From IMG/VR virus record IMGVR_UViG_3300009285_000866, positions 1 through 27,647 of that record: a stretch of DNA of 27,647 nucleotides; one strand, given 5' to 3'. The notes under the pieces are model-generated. The model saw nothing but the letters and a program-made list of their open reading frames with translations. It did not search any database and was not told the DNA's origin. Shown one piece after another: positions 6,923 through 14,163 of the stretch. Made by a program: the position numbers and the translations under genes. Each line of letters starts with the position of its first letter. Position 1 is the first letter of the stretch. Origin of the DNA: a virus.

Positions 6923-7759
6923 ATGACCAAGCCCTCCAATGTCGCCCCCGCCACTGGCGATCCGGCGACGGAACCGGCTGAGGACGAGTTGGACGTCGAT
7001 CCTGCGGTTTCCGATGGGACTCCCGATGGGGAATCTCCCGCGGAATCGGATGATCCGGCGTTGTTCAAAGAAGAGGACTTGAAGACTCTTCCAGAAGGAG
7101 ACGCCAAGCGTGTGCGGGGATTCCAGTCCACGTTCACGAAGGCGCAGCAGGATTTGAAGCGGAGGCAGAAAGAGACGGACGAGTTGAATGGCAAGCTACG
7201 CGAACAGCTTGAGCTTTTGGCCGCCGCCCAGGGTTCGGATGATCCGCCCACTGCCTCAACCGCGATCAAGTCAAGAATGCAGTCGCTTTTAGAAAAGGCG
7301 GCTCCCGGAGACCGTGAAACGCTCAAGGAGCTTGCCGAAGCCATTCGGGAGGACATGCGGAGCGAGTTCGCCCCTGTTACGGAATCCATCACCCAAACGC
7401 GATTGAATGTCGAGATCGAGGCGGCGCGTCAACGGCATCCGGACTTCGATTCTGTTATGAGGTCCCAGTCCGTTCAAGCCTTGGTCAGACGGCATCCCGA
7501 AATCGCGTCGCCGGAGCTTGCTTATCGTATCCTCAAGTTCGAGCAACTTGAACACGATAACAAAACGCAAGGTTCCGAATTGGCGAGGATTCTGGAACAG
7601 AAAAAGCGGGCGGCTCAAACCGAAACCCCCGGAGGCCCTTCGGGTGACATGGTTGATACCGATTGGTTTAACCGTCTTTCGAAGGAGAAGCGCAAGGCAA
7701 TGACGACTGCACAACTTTTTGATCTGACGGAAAGAAACAAGGAAAAGGGTTCGCGATAA
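6923..7759 (+). CDS. scaffolding protein
   Basis: Likely guides coat assembly into a prohead and then leaves. The call rests on position directly before the coat gene and on a typical composition. Residues 1-55 are acidic, with many Asp, Glu, Pro and Ser. Residues 60-140 are a charged coiled coil (TKAQQDLKRRQKETDELN). The C-terminal 40 residues are basic and helical, as in scaffold tails that bind coat. At 278 residues it is within the usual range. It shows no protease motif. ATG 6923 has TGGAG at a 7-base spacing. Sequence alone cannot separate scaffold from another internal head protein. Confidence 0.75.
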   Translation: MTKPSNVAPATGDPATEPAEDELDVDPAVSDGTPDGESPAESDDPALFKEEDLKTLPEGDAKRVRGFQSTFTKAQQDLKRRQKETDELNGKLREQLELLAAAQGSDDPPTASTAIKSRMQSLLEKAAPGDRETLKELAEAIREDMRSEFAPVTESITQTRLNVEIEAARQRHPDFDSVMRSQSVQALVRRHPEIASPELAYRILKFEQLEHDNKTQGSELARILEQKKRAAQTETPGGPSGDMVDTDWFNRLSKEKRKAMTTAQLFDLTERNKEKGSR

Positions 7760-7773
7760 TTGAGAGATAAACC

Positions 7774-8736
7774 ATGCCCGCCGTTTCAAAGTCGGATACG
7801 TATGACGCTCTGTTGACAACGACGCTTCCGTATCGTGCGCGGCAGCTTTGGGACAACCTCGAAGATGCGGTCACACTGTTTCGCCTCATCGAGAACACCA
7901 AGAGCGAGCAGTCGGGTCATCGGATCGAGATTCAGCTGCTTTACGGCGCAAATTCGACCGTGGGCCGCCGTAGCGACTACGACACGGTTGATATGTCGAA
8001 GCAGGACGGGATCACGATGGCCTTTGTCGATTGGAAAGACCTTGACGGGTCCATTTCGATTTCCGACCGCGAACGGGCGATGAACAGCGGCAAGCAGCAG
8101 GCGATTTCGCTGTTTGAAGCCAAGATGCAGCAGCTTGAAGTCACGATGCGAAATGAGATCAATTCCGACCTCTTTTCGCTCGGATCGACCTCCAACCAGA
8201 TTCAGGGCCTTCAGTATTGGCTTCGCACATCGACGGCGACGGTTGCGGGGATCGACGATTCCGTCAATACGTGGTGGCAGAATCAGTCGCAAACCTCGGT
8301 GGGGTCGTTTGCCACCAACGGACGCGACAAGTGGCGGACGCTGTACAACGATTGTTCGCTCGGCGCGAACGCGCAGCATCCGACCGATATTATCACCACG
8401 CAGACCGTTTACGAGGCTTTCGAGAAGACCTTTGAGCCTGCCGAACGGTATGCAGTGGATTCCGGCGCGAAGGCCCTTACCGCTGGAACGGAGTCGCTGA
8501 AGTTTAAGGGTTGCAAGGTGACGTGGGACGAGGACTGTCTCAGCGGGGCGGCGTACTTCCTCAACACTCGAGACAACCGGATTCAGTTCTGCGTCCTTCC
8601 CGACCACTACTTCAAGATGACTCCGAAGAACCGGCCTTCGGATCAGCGTATTGAAGGTTCCATCCTCACCGTGACCGGGAATCTTGTGTTCAAGACTCGG
8701 CGCAGGGTCGGGGTGGCGACTGGGATCGTGGCGTAA
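7774..8736 (+). CDS. major capsid protein
   Basis: The 320-residue protein is probably the HK97-fold coat subunit. It follows the scaffold gene by 14 bases, has the expected length, and shows an N-terminal helix region, a stretch like an E-loop (YGANSTVGRRSDYDTVDM) and a beta-rich C-terminal half ending in a repeated Thr/Val pattern (LTVTGNLVFKTRRRVGV). The sequence is regular and has no domain insertion. Codon use is even and the gene is followed by a strong hairpin, as is common for highly expressed coat genes. The ribosome site is weak (GAGAGATAA). The family call rests on position and general pattern rather than a signature motif. Confidence 0.8.
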   Translation: MPAVSKSDTYDALLTTTLPYRARQLWDNLEDAVTLFRLIENTKSEQSGHRIEIQLLYGANSTVGRRSDYDTVDMSKQDGITMAFVDWKDLDGSISISDRERAMNSGKQQAISLFEAKMQQLEVTMRNEINSDLFSLGSTSNQIQGLQYWLRTSTATVAGIDDSVNTWWQNQSQTSVGSFATNGRDKWRTLYNDCSLGANAQHPTDIITTQTVYEAFEKTFEPAERYAVDSGAKALTAGTESLKFKGCKVTWDEDCLSGAAYFLNTRDNRIQFCVLPDHYFKMTPKNRPSDQRIEGSILTVTGNLVFKTRRRVGVATGIVA

Positions 8737-8776
8737 GGCTTGTATCCGTAAAACCTCCTCTTCTTGTGGGGAGAGG

Positions 8777-8809
8777 GCCGACCCTCCGGGCTGTACCCCG
8801 GAGGGCGGC
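8777..8809 (+). promoter_or_regulatory. strong hairpin after the capsid gene
   Basis: CCCTCCGGG (8782-8790) pairs with CCCGGAGGG (8797-8805) around a 6-base loop. GCC (8777-8779) with GGC (8807-8809) extends it across a small internal loop. No T run follows. It would protect the 3' end of capsid mRNA or slow polymerase rather than act as a full terminator. Confidence 0.55.
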
Positions 8810-8841
8810 CCCGCCCCGGAAGAGCTTGAAGGAGCTTTGCA

Positions 8842-9366
8842 ATGGCACGCCCGCGAGCAGGACGCCTACCCCGCGATGTTTCAAGGATTGTCGGAACCAC
8901 GGCCATTGAATTCATTCCCATTCATCTATGGGGTGGGGTCAAGAATGGCGTGTGGCAACCGCGAGCCACAACCGAAACGGTGACGTATCTTTGGCATCAG
9001 CCAAAGTATGACGTTGCCAGCGCGTTGAATATCCGGGTGTTGTGGTCCACCAACAACACCACGACGACGAATTCGATCACTCCTCGAATTCTGTATGCCC
9101 GTCTTACGGAGGACACTACGGCGGTGGCTATCGGCTCCACGGCTCTTGACACGGTGATTGCGGCGGACAATCCCACCGCAACCGCGCATTCGTTGATGAA
9201 ATCAGCGGCGGGTGTTCTTGCCGCTGGAACCGTCACGGATGGGCAACTCCTTCTTCTTGCGCTCAATATCAATGCTGTGAGTGGCATTACATTGGGCGCT
9301 GGGAATTCCGACAACGTGAACGTCTACGGGGTCATTCTTGAGTTCGTACCCACGAATGTTGATTGA
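8842..9366 (+). CDS. beta-rich head protein, probable decoration or fibre
   Basis: A 174-residue protein, mostly beta and rich in Thr, Ala and Val, without Cys-pair, signal or membrane segments. It begins with a short basic stretch and ends ILEFVPTNVD. Its place directly after the coat gene suggests a capsid decoration or head-fibre protein. The style, Thr/Asn-rich strands closed by an LEF- or LEI-type terminal strand, is shared by the tail-region protein at 23702-24340, though I see no clear alignment. ATG 8842 has AAGGAG at a 7-base spacing. Confidence 0.6.
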   Translation: MARPRAGRLPRDVSRIVGTTAIEFIPIHLWGGVKNGVWQPRATTETVTYLWHQPKYDVASALNIRVLWSTNNTTTTNSITPRILYARLTEDTTAVAIGSTALDTVIAADNPTATAHSLMKSAAGVLAAGTVTDGQLLLLALNINAVSGITLGAGNSDNVNVYGVILEFVPTNVD

Positions 9367-9458
9367 TGTCGTATGCGGCCTTGCTAAATCCGCATGGAAT
9401 TAACGCAAACGGCAAGGGGTTTGCGAACAGAATAAATTGTTAATTCAGGAGACAGAAG

Positions 9459-9917
9459 ATGAGTCTTAAAGCTTACCCGGCCACTACCCTGACCGCTGAC
9501 GACGCGACCTCGAAGGAAGAGTTGGGGTCGATTCGGATCGAATCGGATGGGAAGATTTACCGGTACATCCAGAACAACGGATGCACCACGGCGGTCAAGG
9601 GCGATGTCCTGAAGTTCATGTCGAGCAACAACTATCAGGCAACGCGCTCGGCGACGGCTGCGCGACGGAACGCATTTGCGGGCGTTCTTACCTCCAGGCT
9701 TTCGAAGGCAAAGTACGGGTGGGGCCAGTTCGGTGGCTTCAACACGTACCTCTACACGGGGACGTCGGTTGCTGCTGGTGACGCGCTGGTTGTCAATTCG
9801 ACAACGAGCCGGATTGCCCGCACGATGTCTACCACGGTGAACCTTGCTGCTTTCGGGCGCACCCTTCGCGCTGACTCTGGCAGCACGCTTACCGCGTGCT
9901 TCTTGGGTGTTTCGTAA
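9459..9917 (+). CDS. probable capsid decoration (cement) protein
   Basis: A 152-residue protein with a small beta-barrel pattern: GSIRIESDGKIYRYIQN, then KGDVLKF, then TSVAAGDALVVN and a final GRTLRADSGSTLTACFLG. Alternating 'parent value' turns of this type are typical of phage head-decoration proteins that sit at coat symmetry points. It follows the coat gene with one gene between. ATG 9459 has AGGAG at a 7-base spacing. A strong composite hairpin begins at its stop codon. The role is inferred from place and pattern. Confidence 0.6.
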   Translation: MSLKAYPATTLTADDATSKEELGSIRIESDGKIYRYIQNNGCTTAVKGDVLKFMSSNNYQATRSATAARRNAFAGVLTSRLSKAKYGWGQFGGFNTYLYTGTSVAAGDALVVNSTTSRIARTMSTTVNLAAFGRTLRADSGSTLTACFLGVS

Positions 9918-9963
9918 TGGCACAAGGAGGGGGGAGGCAAAACCTCCCCCCAATTATGCCATT
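9916..9963 (+). promoter_or_regulatory. two-tier hairpin over the stop codon and upstream of the glycosyltransferase
   Basis: An outer stem, AATGGCA (9916-9922) with TGCCATT (9957-9963), encloses a perfect inner stem, GGGGGGAGG (9929-9937) with CCTCCCCCC (9943-9951) and loop CAAAA. The outer stem begins in the TAA stop of the decoration gene and ends right before the AAAGGAG ribosome site of the next gene (9964-9970). It lacks a U run, so pausing, processing or translational control is more likely than simple termination. Confidence 0.6.
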
Positions 9964-9975
9964 AAAGGAGAAACC

Positions 9976-11355
9976 ATGAAGATCGCCGTGTTTGTCAGCG
10001 ATTCGTCCTTGAGCAAATCCATTGGCGAATCCACAGTCAGGGCGCTTCGGGCGTTGAAACACGAAGCCGACATTTCATGGCATCCGGTGGATTTGCCGGA
10101 AAAGGCCGAATTCGATCTTGGGCTGGAAATCGGGTCTCGTTGTATCGGATGCAATGTTGGCGTTCCCTTTGTGCATTGGATTGTGGACGAATACGGGATA
10201 ATTCCGCCGGAATGGATTCAGGCGAATCTTCACGGTCATTTGTTTTTCTTTGTCGATCAGGAAACATCGGTCAGGGCGCATAAACAGGGGATTCGGGTTG
10301 CGGAGTATTTACCCTTGGGGGCGGATACGCTTGCGCCCCAGCAGGTTTTCAATGCGATCCAGAACAAGAATTCCGAATTGACTTCCGTTCAGCAGGCCAT
10401 TGAGGCGATCAAGCAGCAGATTGAAAACGATACGAAAGAAGGAAAGCTCGATGTTGTCGAGAAGAAGGCCGAATTGCTGAACGCGACGATTGCGAAGTGT
10501 CAGGAGTTGGACCGTGGACTCTCCGAATTGGAATCGAAGACCCGGATTTATGACGTCGGGCATTTTGGCAATCCGGCTCCGGCGATTATTTCCGTTCTGG
10601 ATGAGATTCGAGTGGCTTATCCGGCATGGAAAATCGGCGTATGGGGCAATCGGGAATCGTGGGCGAAAACGGCGTATGGTTCAAGCTGGATTGGCGGCAT
10701 TCCCAATACGAATGAAATGGGCGATGTCTTAAGCCAATGCCGGTATTACATGGCCGACCCGGAACGAAGAGAATTGGATTACTGGTATTGTCAGGCTTCG
10801 TTGTCGGCTTGCGTTGCTCTTACCGAGTCGAATACGATGGGGGCGTGCTGGGACGCCATGGAGTGGACGCGGACGATTTACACGAGGGGAAGTGTGGATC
10901 GGCTTTTTGCTTCGATCGGTCATTCGGCCGCCTACAAGGAGATCAAACGGCATCAGCCGAAGATTATGGGATTCAATTCCGGCGCATGGACAAAAGACAT
11001 TGAGATGAAACCTTCCGCGCTCTATCGCAATCGTTTCGTTGACCGGATGCAATATTTACTCATGCTTCTGGAAACGAAAAATCTATATGCAAACGCGAAG
11101 GGGAGTTGCAAGGAAGCGGTTTTGACGAAGCTGGCGCTCAAGGAAGAAGTGGCTTGGATGCGGTTGGCGTTTCCCAGTGACGAAGACAAGGCGATTTGCA
11201 GTCTTGATTTCAGCCGGAATATCAAGCCGGATGAAATCCCGGTGATTTTGCGGAGGGTGGCAAGAAGGTTTGAGTTGATGCTTGTCGATGACCTGGCATG
11301 GAGACAGCGGCTTGAGGAAGAGAAAAAAAATCTTCCGGCGGAGGCTGTCCATTGA
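9976..11355 (+). CDS. CgeB-like glycosyltransferase with a coiled-coil insertion
   Basis: A 459-residue GT-B-like protein. The N-terminal Rossmann half runs MKIAVFVSDSS to about residue 120, with VHWIVDEYG, FFFVDQETSV and YLPLGAD, the pattern of CgeB/DUF3880 enzymes. Residues about 124-190 form a Gln/Glu/Lys-rich coiled coil not usual in the family. A second Rossmann half follows, YDVGHFGNP, WKIGVWGNRESW, and then a region like the sugar-nucleotide site (CRYYMADPE, ALTESNTMGACWDA). It probably transfers a sugar, perhaps onto the virion or DNA; the acceptor is unknown. ATG 9976 has AAAGGAG at a 5-base spacing; longer upstream in-frame starts overlap the decoration gene and are rejected. Confidence 0.65.
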   Translation: MKIAVFVSDSSLSKSIGESTVRALRALKHEADISWHPVDLPEKAEFDLGLEIGSRCIGCNVGVPFVHWIVDEYGIIPPEWIQANLHGHLFFFVDQETSVRAHKQGIRVAEYLPLGADTLAPQQVFNAIQNKNSELTSVQQAIEAIKQQIENDTKEGKLDVVEKKAELLNATIAKCQELDRGLSELESKTRIYDVGHFGNPAPAIISVLDEIRVAYPAWKIGVWGNRESWAKTAYGSSWIGGIPNTNEMGDVLSQCRYYMADPERRELDYWYCQASLSACVALTESNTMGACWDAMEWTRTIYTRGSVDRLFASIGHSAAYKEIKRHQPKIMGFNSGAWTKDIEMKPSALYRNRFVDRMQYLLMLLETKNLYANAKGSCKEAVLTKLALKEEVAWMRLAFPSDEDKAICSLDFSRNIKPDEIPVILRRVARRFELMLVDDLAWRQRLEEEKKNLPAEAVH

Positions 11356-12353
11356 GAATTCAATACGACTTGCATGAATTGGGTTCCCGCTTTAATTATG
11401 GCGGCCAAGATTTGCTTGTGTGCGGCAAACAGGATAATCGGGAGGGGAGTTCAAGCGTATTGCTGGCCCGCCGGTGGAAGCGGGATAAGCCAGATATTTC
11501 GGTGGATTTCTTCACAAGCGACAATCATCTGTTTGCGCCGACGGTCAGGATGCTGAGAAAGGATCATGGCGATGCCCATGATGCCCATGCGGAACACGGA
11601 ATTACTGAGCTTTATGGTAAGCATGAGGGAAAGCCGGTTATCATTTTGGGTTGTGGACCGTCTCTTTCCAATGCGTTGCCATACGTCAAGGAATTGAGGG
11701 AAAAGCATGGGCATATTGTTATTGGCGCAAACTCGTGCATGCACGCCGGGTTTCGTCATTGTTTGGACTACTATTCCGTCCTTTGCTGGATGACCCAGGC
11801 TTGGTGGTGGAGGGGATTCGAAACAAAGGATTTGCCCTGCATCACATCCTTCCATACCCCACTGGAGGTTATCAGGGATTTTCCAATCCGGTATTATTAC
11901 GACGATACGTTTCTGGATGTCACGGCTAACAAGCCAGAAAGCAGACGCAAATATGGGACGCTGGATGGAGGAATGACTGTAATTTACTGTAATCTACACC
12001 TGGCTTTTAAAATGGGGGCGTCAAGGATTGTGTTTGTGGGGATGGACCTGGCCTATACGAATTTCATGGATCATAAGGACGATCCGCTAAACTGGGAGAA
12101 GGCCAAAGGCCGGCATCCTTTTGCGACAAGGGATATTCATGGAAACACGACATTGACAGACAAGAACATGACGGCGCAAAGGGATTTGCTCAAGGGACAG
12201 ACGGTATTTGTCGAGGAGGAGGGGGTTTCGGTTCTCAACATCACGGACAACGGGATTTTCGATATCGGCGGATGTATGTCTCCGGGCGATTACCTCGATT
12301 CCGTCAGGGCAAATGAAAATATCGTTCCGGTATTTCAAAAGGTTGGAGGATAA
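11352..12353 (+). CDS. DUF115/MptE-like Rossmann protein
   Basis: A 333-residue protein with the GCGPSL motif (100-105) after GKPVIIL, then IVIGANSC, GGMTVIYCNLHLAFKMGA and RIVFVGMDLAYT. This series marks the DUF115 or MptE-like family, found in pterin diphosphokinases and in proteins linked to flagellin glycosylation. Next to a glycosyltransferase, a glycan role is the better guess. The start is TTG 11352, which overlaps the previous stop as TTGA. It has GGAGG (11340-11344) at a 7-base spacing and no in-frame ATG until residue 67, so TTG is preferred. A short repeat encodes DAHDAHAEH near residue 74. Confidence 0.7.
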   Translation: MRIQYDLHELGSRFNYGGQDLLVCGKQDNREGSSSVLLARRWKRDKPDISVDFFTSDNHLFAPTVRMLRKDHGDAHDAHAEHGITELYGKHEGKPVIILGCGPSLSNALPYVKELREKHGHIVIGANSCMHAGFRHCLDYYSVLCWMTQAWWWRGFETKDLPCITSFHTPLEVIRDFPIRYYYDDTFLDVTANKPESRRKYGTLDGGMTVIYCNLHLAFKMGASRIVFVGMDLAYTNFMDHKDDPLNWEKAKGRHPFATRDIHGNTTLTDKNMTAQRDLLKGQTVFVEEEGVSVLNITDNGIFDIGGCMSPGDYLDSVRANENIVPVFQKVGG

Positions 12354-12356
12354 AAC

Positions 12357-12665
12357 ATGGCGGGCCAGTATGGCGCTCAGAAGATGGCGAGATTCACCGC
12401 CGATGGAAGTTTCGGCAGTACGGCAGGGGTCATTATTTCATCCTACGTTGTAAACCTCAAAAGCTCCGTGAGGGCAATCGCTCATATCCGAAGCGTATCG
12501 GTTGCCGGAGGCATTATCGTTCCGGCTGATTTGCAGGGTGCCGCCGCGCAAAGACGCTCGGCTTATTATTATTTCGGAGAACCCGGACTTGTCGTAGGAG
12601 CGCGTGGATTTATTGAAGTATCCGGGGCCAGCACGGTGGCAACGGTTTATTTCAGGAATATATAG
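12357..12665 (+). CDS. small structural protein, first of a paralogous pair
   Basis: A 102-residue beta-rich protein. Its end, GLVVGARGFIEVSGASTV followed by a YFRN sequence, matches the end of the next gene (GLKINGKGFVISSGASTV, YYRN), so the two are tandem paralogs. It has GGAGG (12345-12349) at a 7-base spacing and overlaps no gene. No signal peptide or membrane segment is present. By place and style it is a minor virion protein, but its position in the particle is unknown. Confidence 0.55.
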   Translation: MAGQYGAQKMARFTADGSFGSTAGVIISSYVVNLKSSVRAIAHIRSVSVAGGIIVPADLQGAAAQRRSAYYYFGEPGLVVGARGFIEVSGASTVATVYFRNI

Positions 12666-13040
12666 ATGGATGCGGTTAAAACTGTACGCTCAGTTCAGGG
12701 TGCCGCCAATTCAACCAATTCATTTGGCACGGCCAACGGCTGTTTTCTTGTTTCGATAGCGTCAAATTTTCTTATGACGGGTGGCGCGAGAAAGACTTGC
12801 ACAATCAGAAGCGGCAGCGCGGCAGGTGGAATTGTTTATACCATGGACGTTGCCGCCAGCGTGGTGCAGAGATGGTTGAATGATATTGACATTCCAGGCT
12901 TCGGGACGAAGGCGGGGAATGCGGGAGCAACCGTTTTCCTTGGTGCGCCGGGCCTTAAAATTAACGGCAAAGGATTTGTGATTTCATCCGGGGCCAGCAC
13001 GGTTTCCCACGTCTATTACCGGAATGCTTCCAATGCTTAA
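12666..13040 (+). CDS. small structural protein, second of a paralogous pair
   Basis: A 124-residue paralog of the preceding protein, sharing the C-terminal pattern GxxFxxSSGASTVxxVYYRN and the strand layout before it. The N-terminal half is longer (VRSVQGAANSTNSFGTANG). Its ATG directly follows the TAG of the first copy, and its end overlaps the neck adaptor gene by 17 bases. The pair sits between the DUF115 gene and the neck genes. Tandem duplication with divergence is the simplest origin. A capsid or neck accessory role is inferred. Confidence 0.55.
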   Translation: MDAVKTVRSVQGAANSTNSFGTANGCFLVSIASNFLMTGGARKTCTIRSGSAAGGIVYTMDVAASVVQRWLNDIDIPGFGTKAGNAGATVFLGAPGLKINGKGFVISSGASTVSHVYYRNASNA

Positions 13041-14160
13041 TTTTATCGACATTTACAAGTACGTCTCCCGAAGGCTTGGAGATCAATCCACGGCGGGCCT
13101 TGCCATTGCCAAGGCCAATGTCAACAGGGTTCAAAGGGAGATAGCACAGAAAGCCACATGGCCTTTTCTTGTAGACGAAAAATCATTCAATCTTGTCGCG
13201 CCTTATACAACCGGGACAGCAACTGTCACACTGAACAGTTTCACCATAACGGGCACAGGCACGGCGGATTGGGATCGGAATTTCCTTTTCAGGAAATTCA
13301 GGCTTGAGGATAGCGAGACTTTCTATCGAATCATGGATGTTGTCGCGGCAACGGAAACGATCCGGGTGGATCGTCCCTACAAGGATGCGAGTTCGACCCT
13401 CGAAGAATACGAAATCTGGAAGGACGCCTACGAGCTTGAGCGGGATACGATGGCGGTTCTTCGTGTAAGGATTCCAGAACAAAGCCGGGTTTTGCAGCCC
13501 ATCCCCGTTTCAAGGCGGTTCGACTTGGAGCAGGGAATTGAAGAGGCGGCCACGCCGGATGTTTATTACGATGCCGGACGCACGCCATTGGTTTACTACA
13601 ATACGGGAACGGTCACAACAACTGAAGGAAGCGGAACGATTGCGGGAGTGTCAACGGTGTGGGACAGCACAATGGTCGGCAGGCTGTTCCGGATCAAGGG
13701 GGAACGGCGTTTCTACAAGATCAGGGCAGTCGTCATACCGACACAACTGACCCTTGATGAAAATTACAGGGGCATGAATGGTTTTAATGTCGCCTATGAA
13801 ATTGACCCTCCCGGCGTTCCCTTGATTGGCGTGTATCCAAGGCCGAATGACGATTTGATGGTCTACTACCTTCGGAAACGCTCTCCTGCCGAGCTTGAAG
13901 ACGACGACCAGATTTCGGATTATCCCGATGATTTCCATGATGTTTTGGTGGCCGGCGGCACATACCATTGTCTCAACGAGCGGGCGGCGGAATTGGGGTT
14001 GATCGACCGGGCCAAGGTGGATTACGAAACGCTCTTGCGTGAACGAATCAACAAGAGCGCCATGACCGATCCCAATTTGATCCTTCAGGCCGGACAGTGG
14101 GGTGAAGTTCCCGTTAGAACCTCTTTCCCCGGCCAGTGGAATGCCATGTCAAGGATTTAG
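13024..14160 (+). CDS. head-tail adaptor (neck) protein with an internal repeat
   Basis: A 378-residue protein probably attached under the portal, as P22 gp4-type adaptors are. The N-terminus (MLNFIDIYKYVSRRLGD) and the C-terminal helical part (DDFHDVLVAGGTYHCLNERA) are like adaptor proteins. Two copies of a beta module, about residues 63-120 and 194-250, share TGTxTxxxxSxTIxGxxTxW, a Phe/Arg strand (FRKFRL, LFRIKG) and FYxI. They flank a central WKDAYELERD section. ATG 13024 lies 17 bases inside the previous gene. The stopper gene follows three bases after the stop. Order and pattern support a neck role; the exact family is not certain. Confidence 0.65.
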   Translation: MLPMLNFIDIYKYVSRRLGDQSTAGLAIAKANVNRVQREIAQKATWPFLVDEKSFNLVAPYTTGTATVTLNSFTITGTGTADWDRNFLFRKFRLEDSETFYRIMDVVAATETIRVDRPYKDASSTLEEYEIWKDAYELERDTMAVLRVRIPEQSRVLQPIPVSRRFDLEQGIEEAATPDVYYDAGRTPLVYYNTGTVTTTEGSGTIAGVSTVWDSTMVGRLFRIKGERRFYKIRAVVIPTQLTLDENYRGMNGFNVAYEIDPPGVPLIGVYPRPNDDLMVYYLRKRSPAELEDDDQISDYPDDFHDVLVAGGTYHCLNERAAELGLIDRAKVDYETLLRERINKSAMTDPNLILQAGQWGEVPVRTSFPGQWNAMSRI

Positions 14161-14163
14161 CCG

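Noticed and set aside
6526-7392. Long leftward frame of 288 codons
   Set aside because: Ser-rich translation without protein character; it is antisense to the FmdB-like and scaffold genes.
9373-9395. Short inverted repeat ATGCGG/CCGCAT between 9366 and 9459
   Set aside because: Six base pairs with an 11-base loop and no U run; too weak to call.
9844-9975. Upstream extension of the CgeB-like gene
   Set aside because: It would overlap the decoration gene and run through the hairpin; ATG 9976 has an ideal ribosome site.
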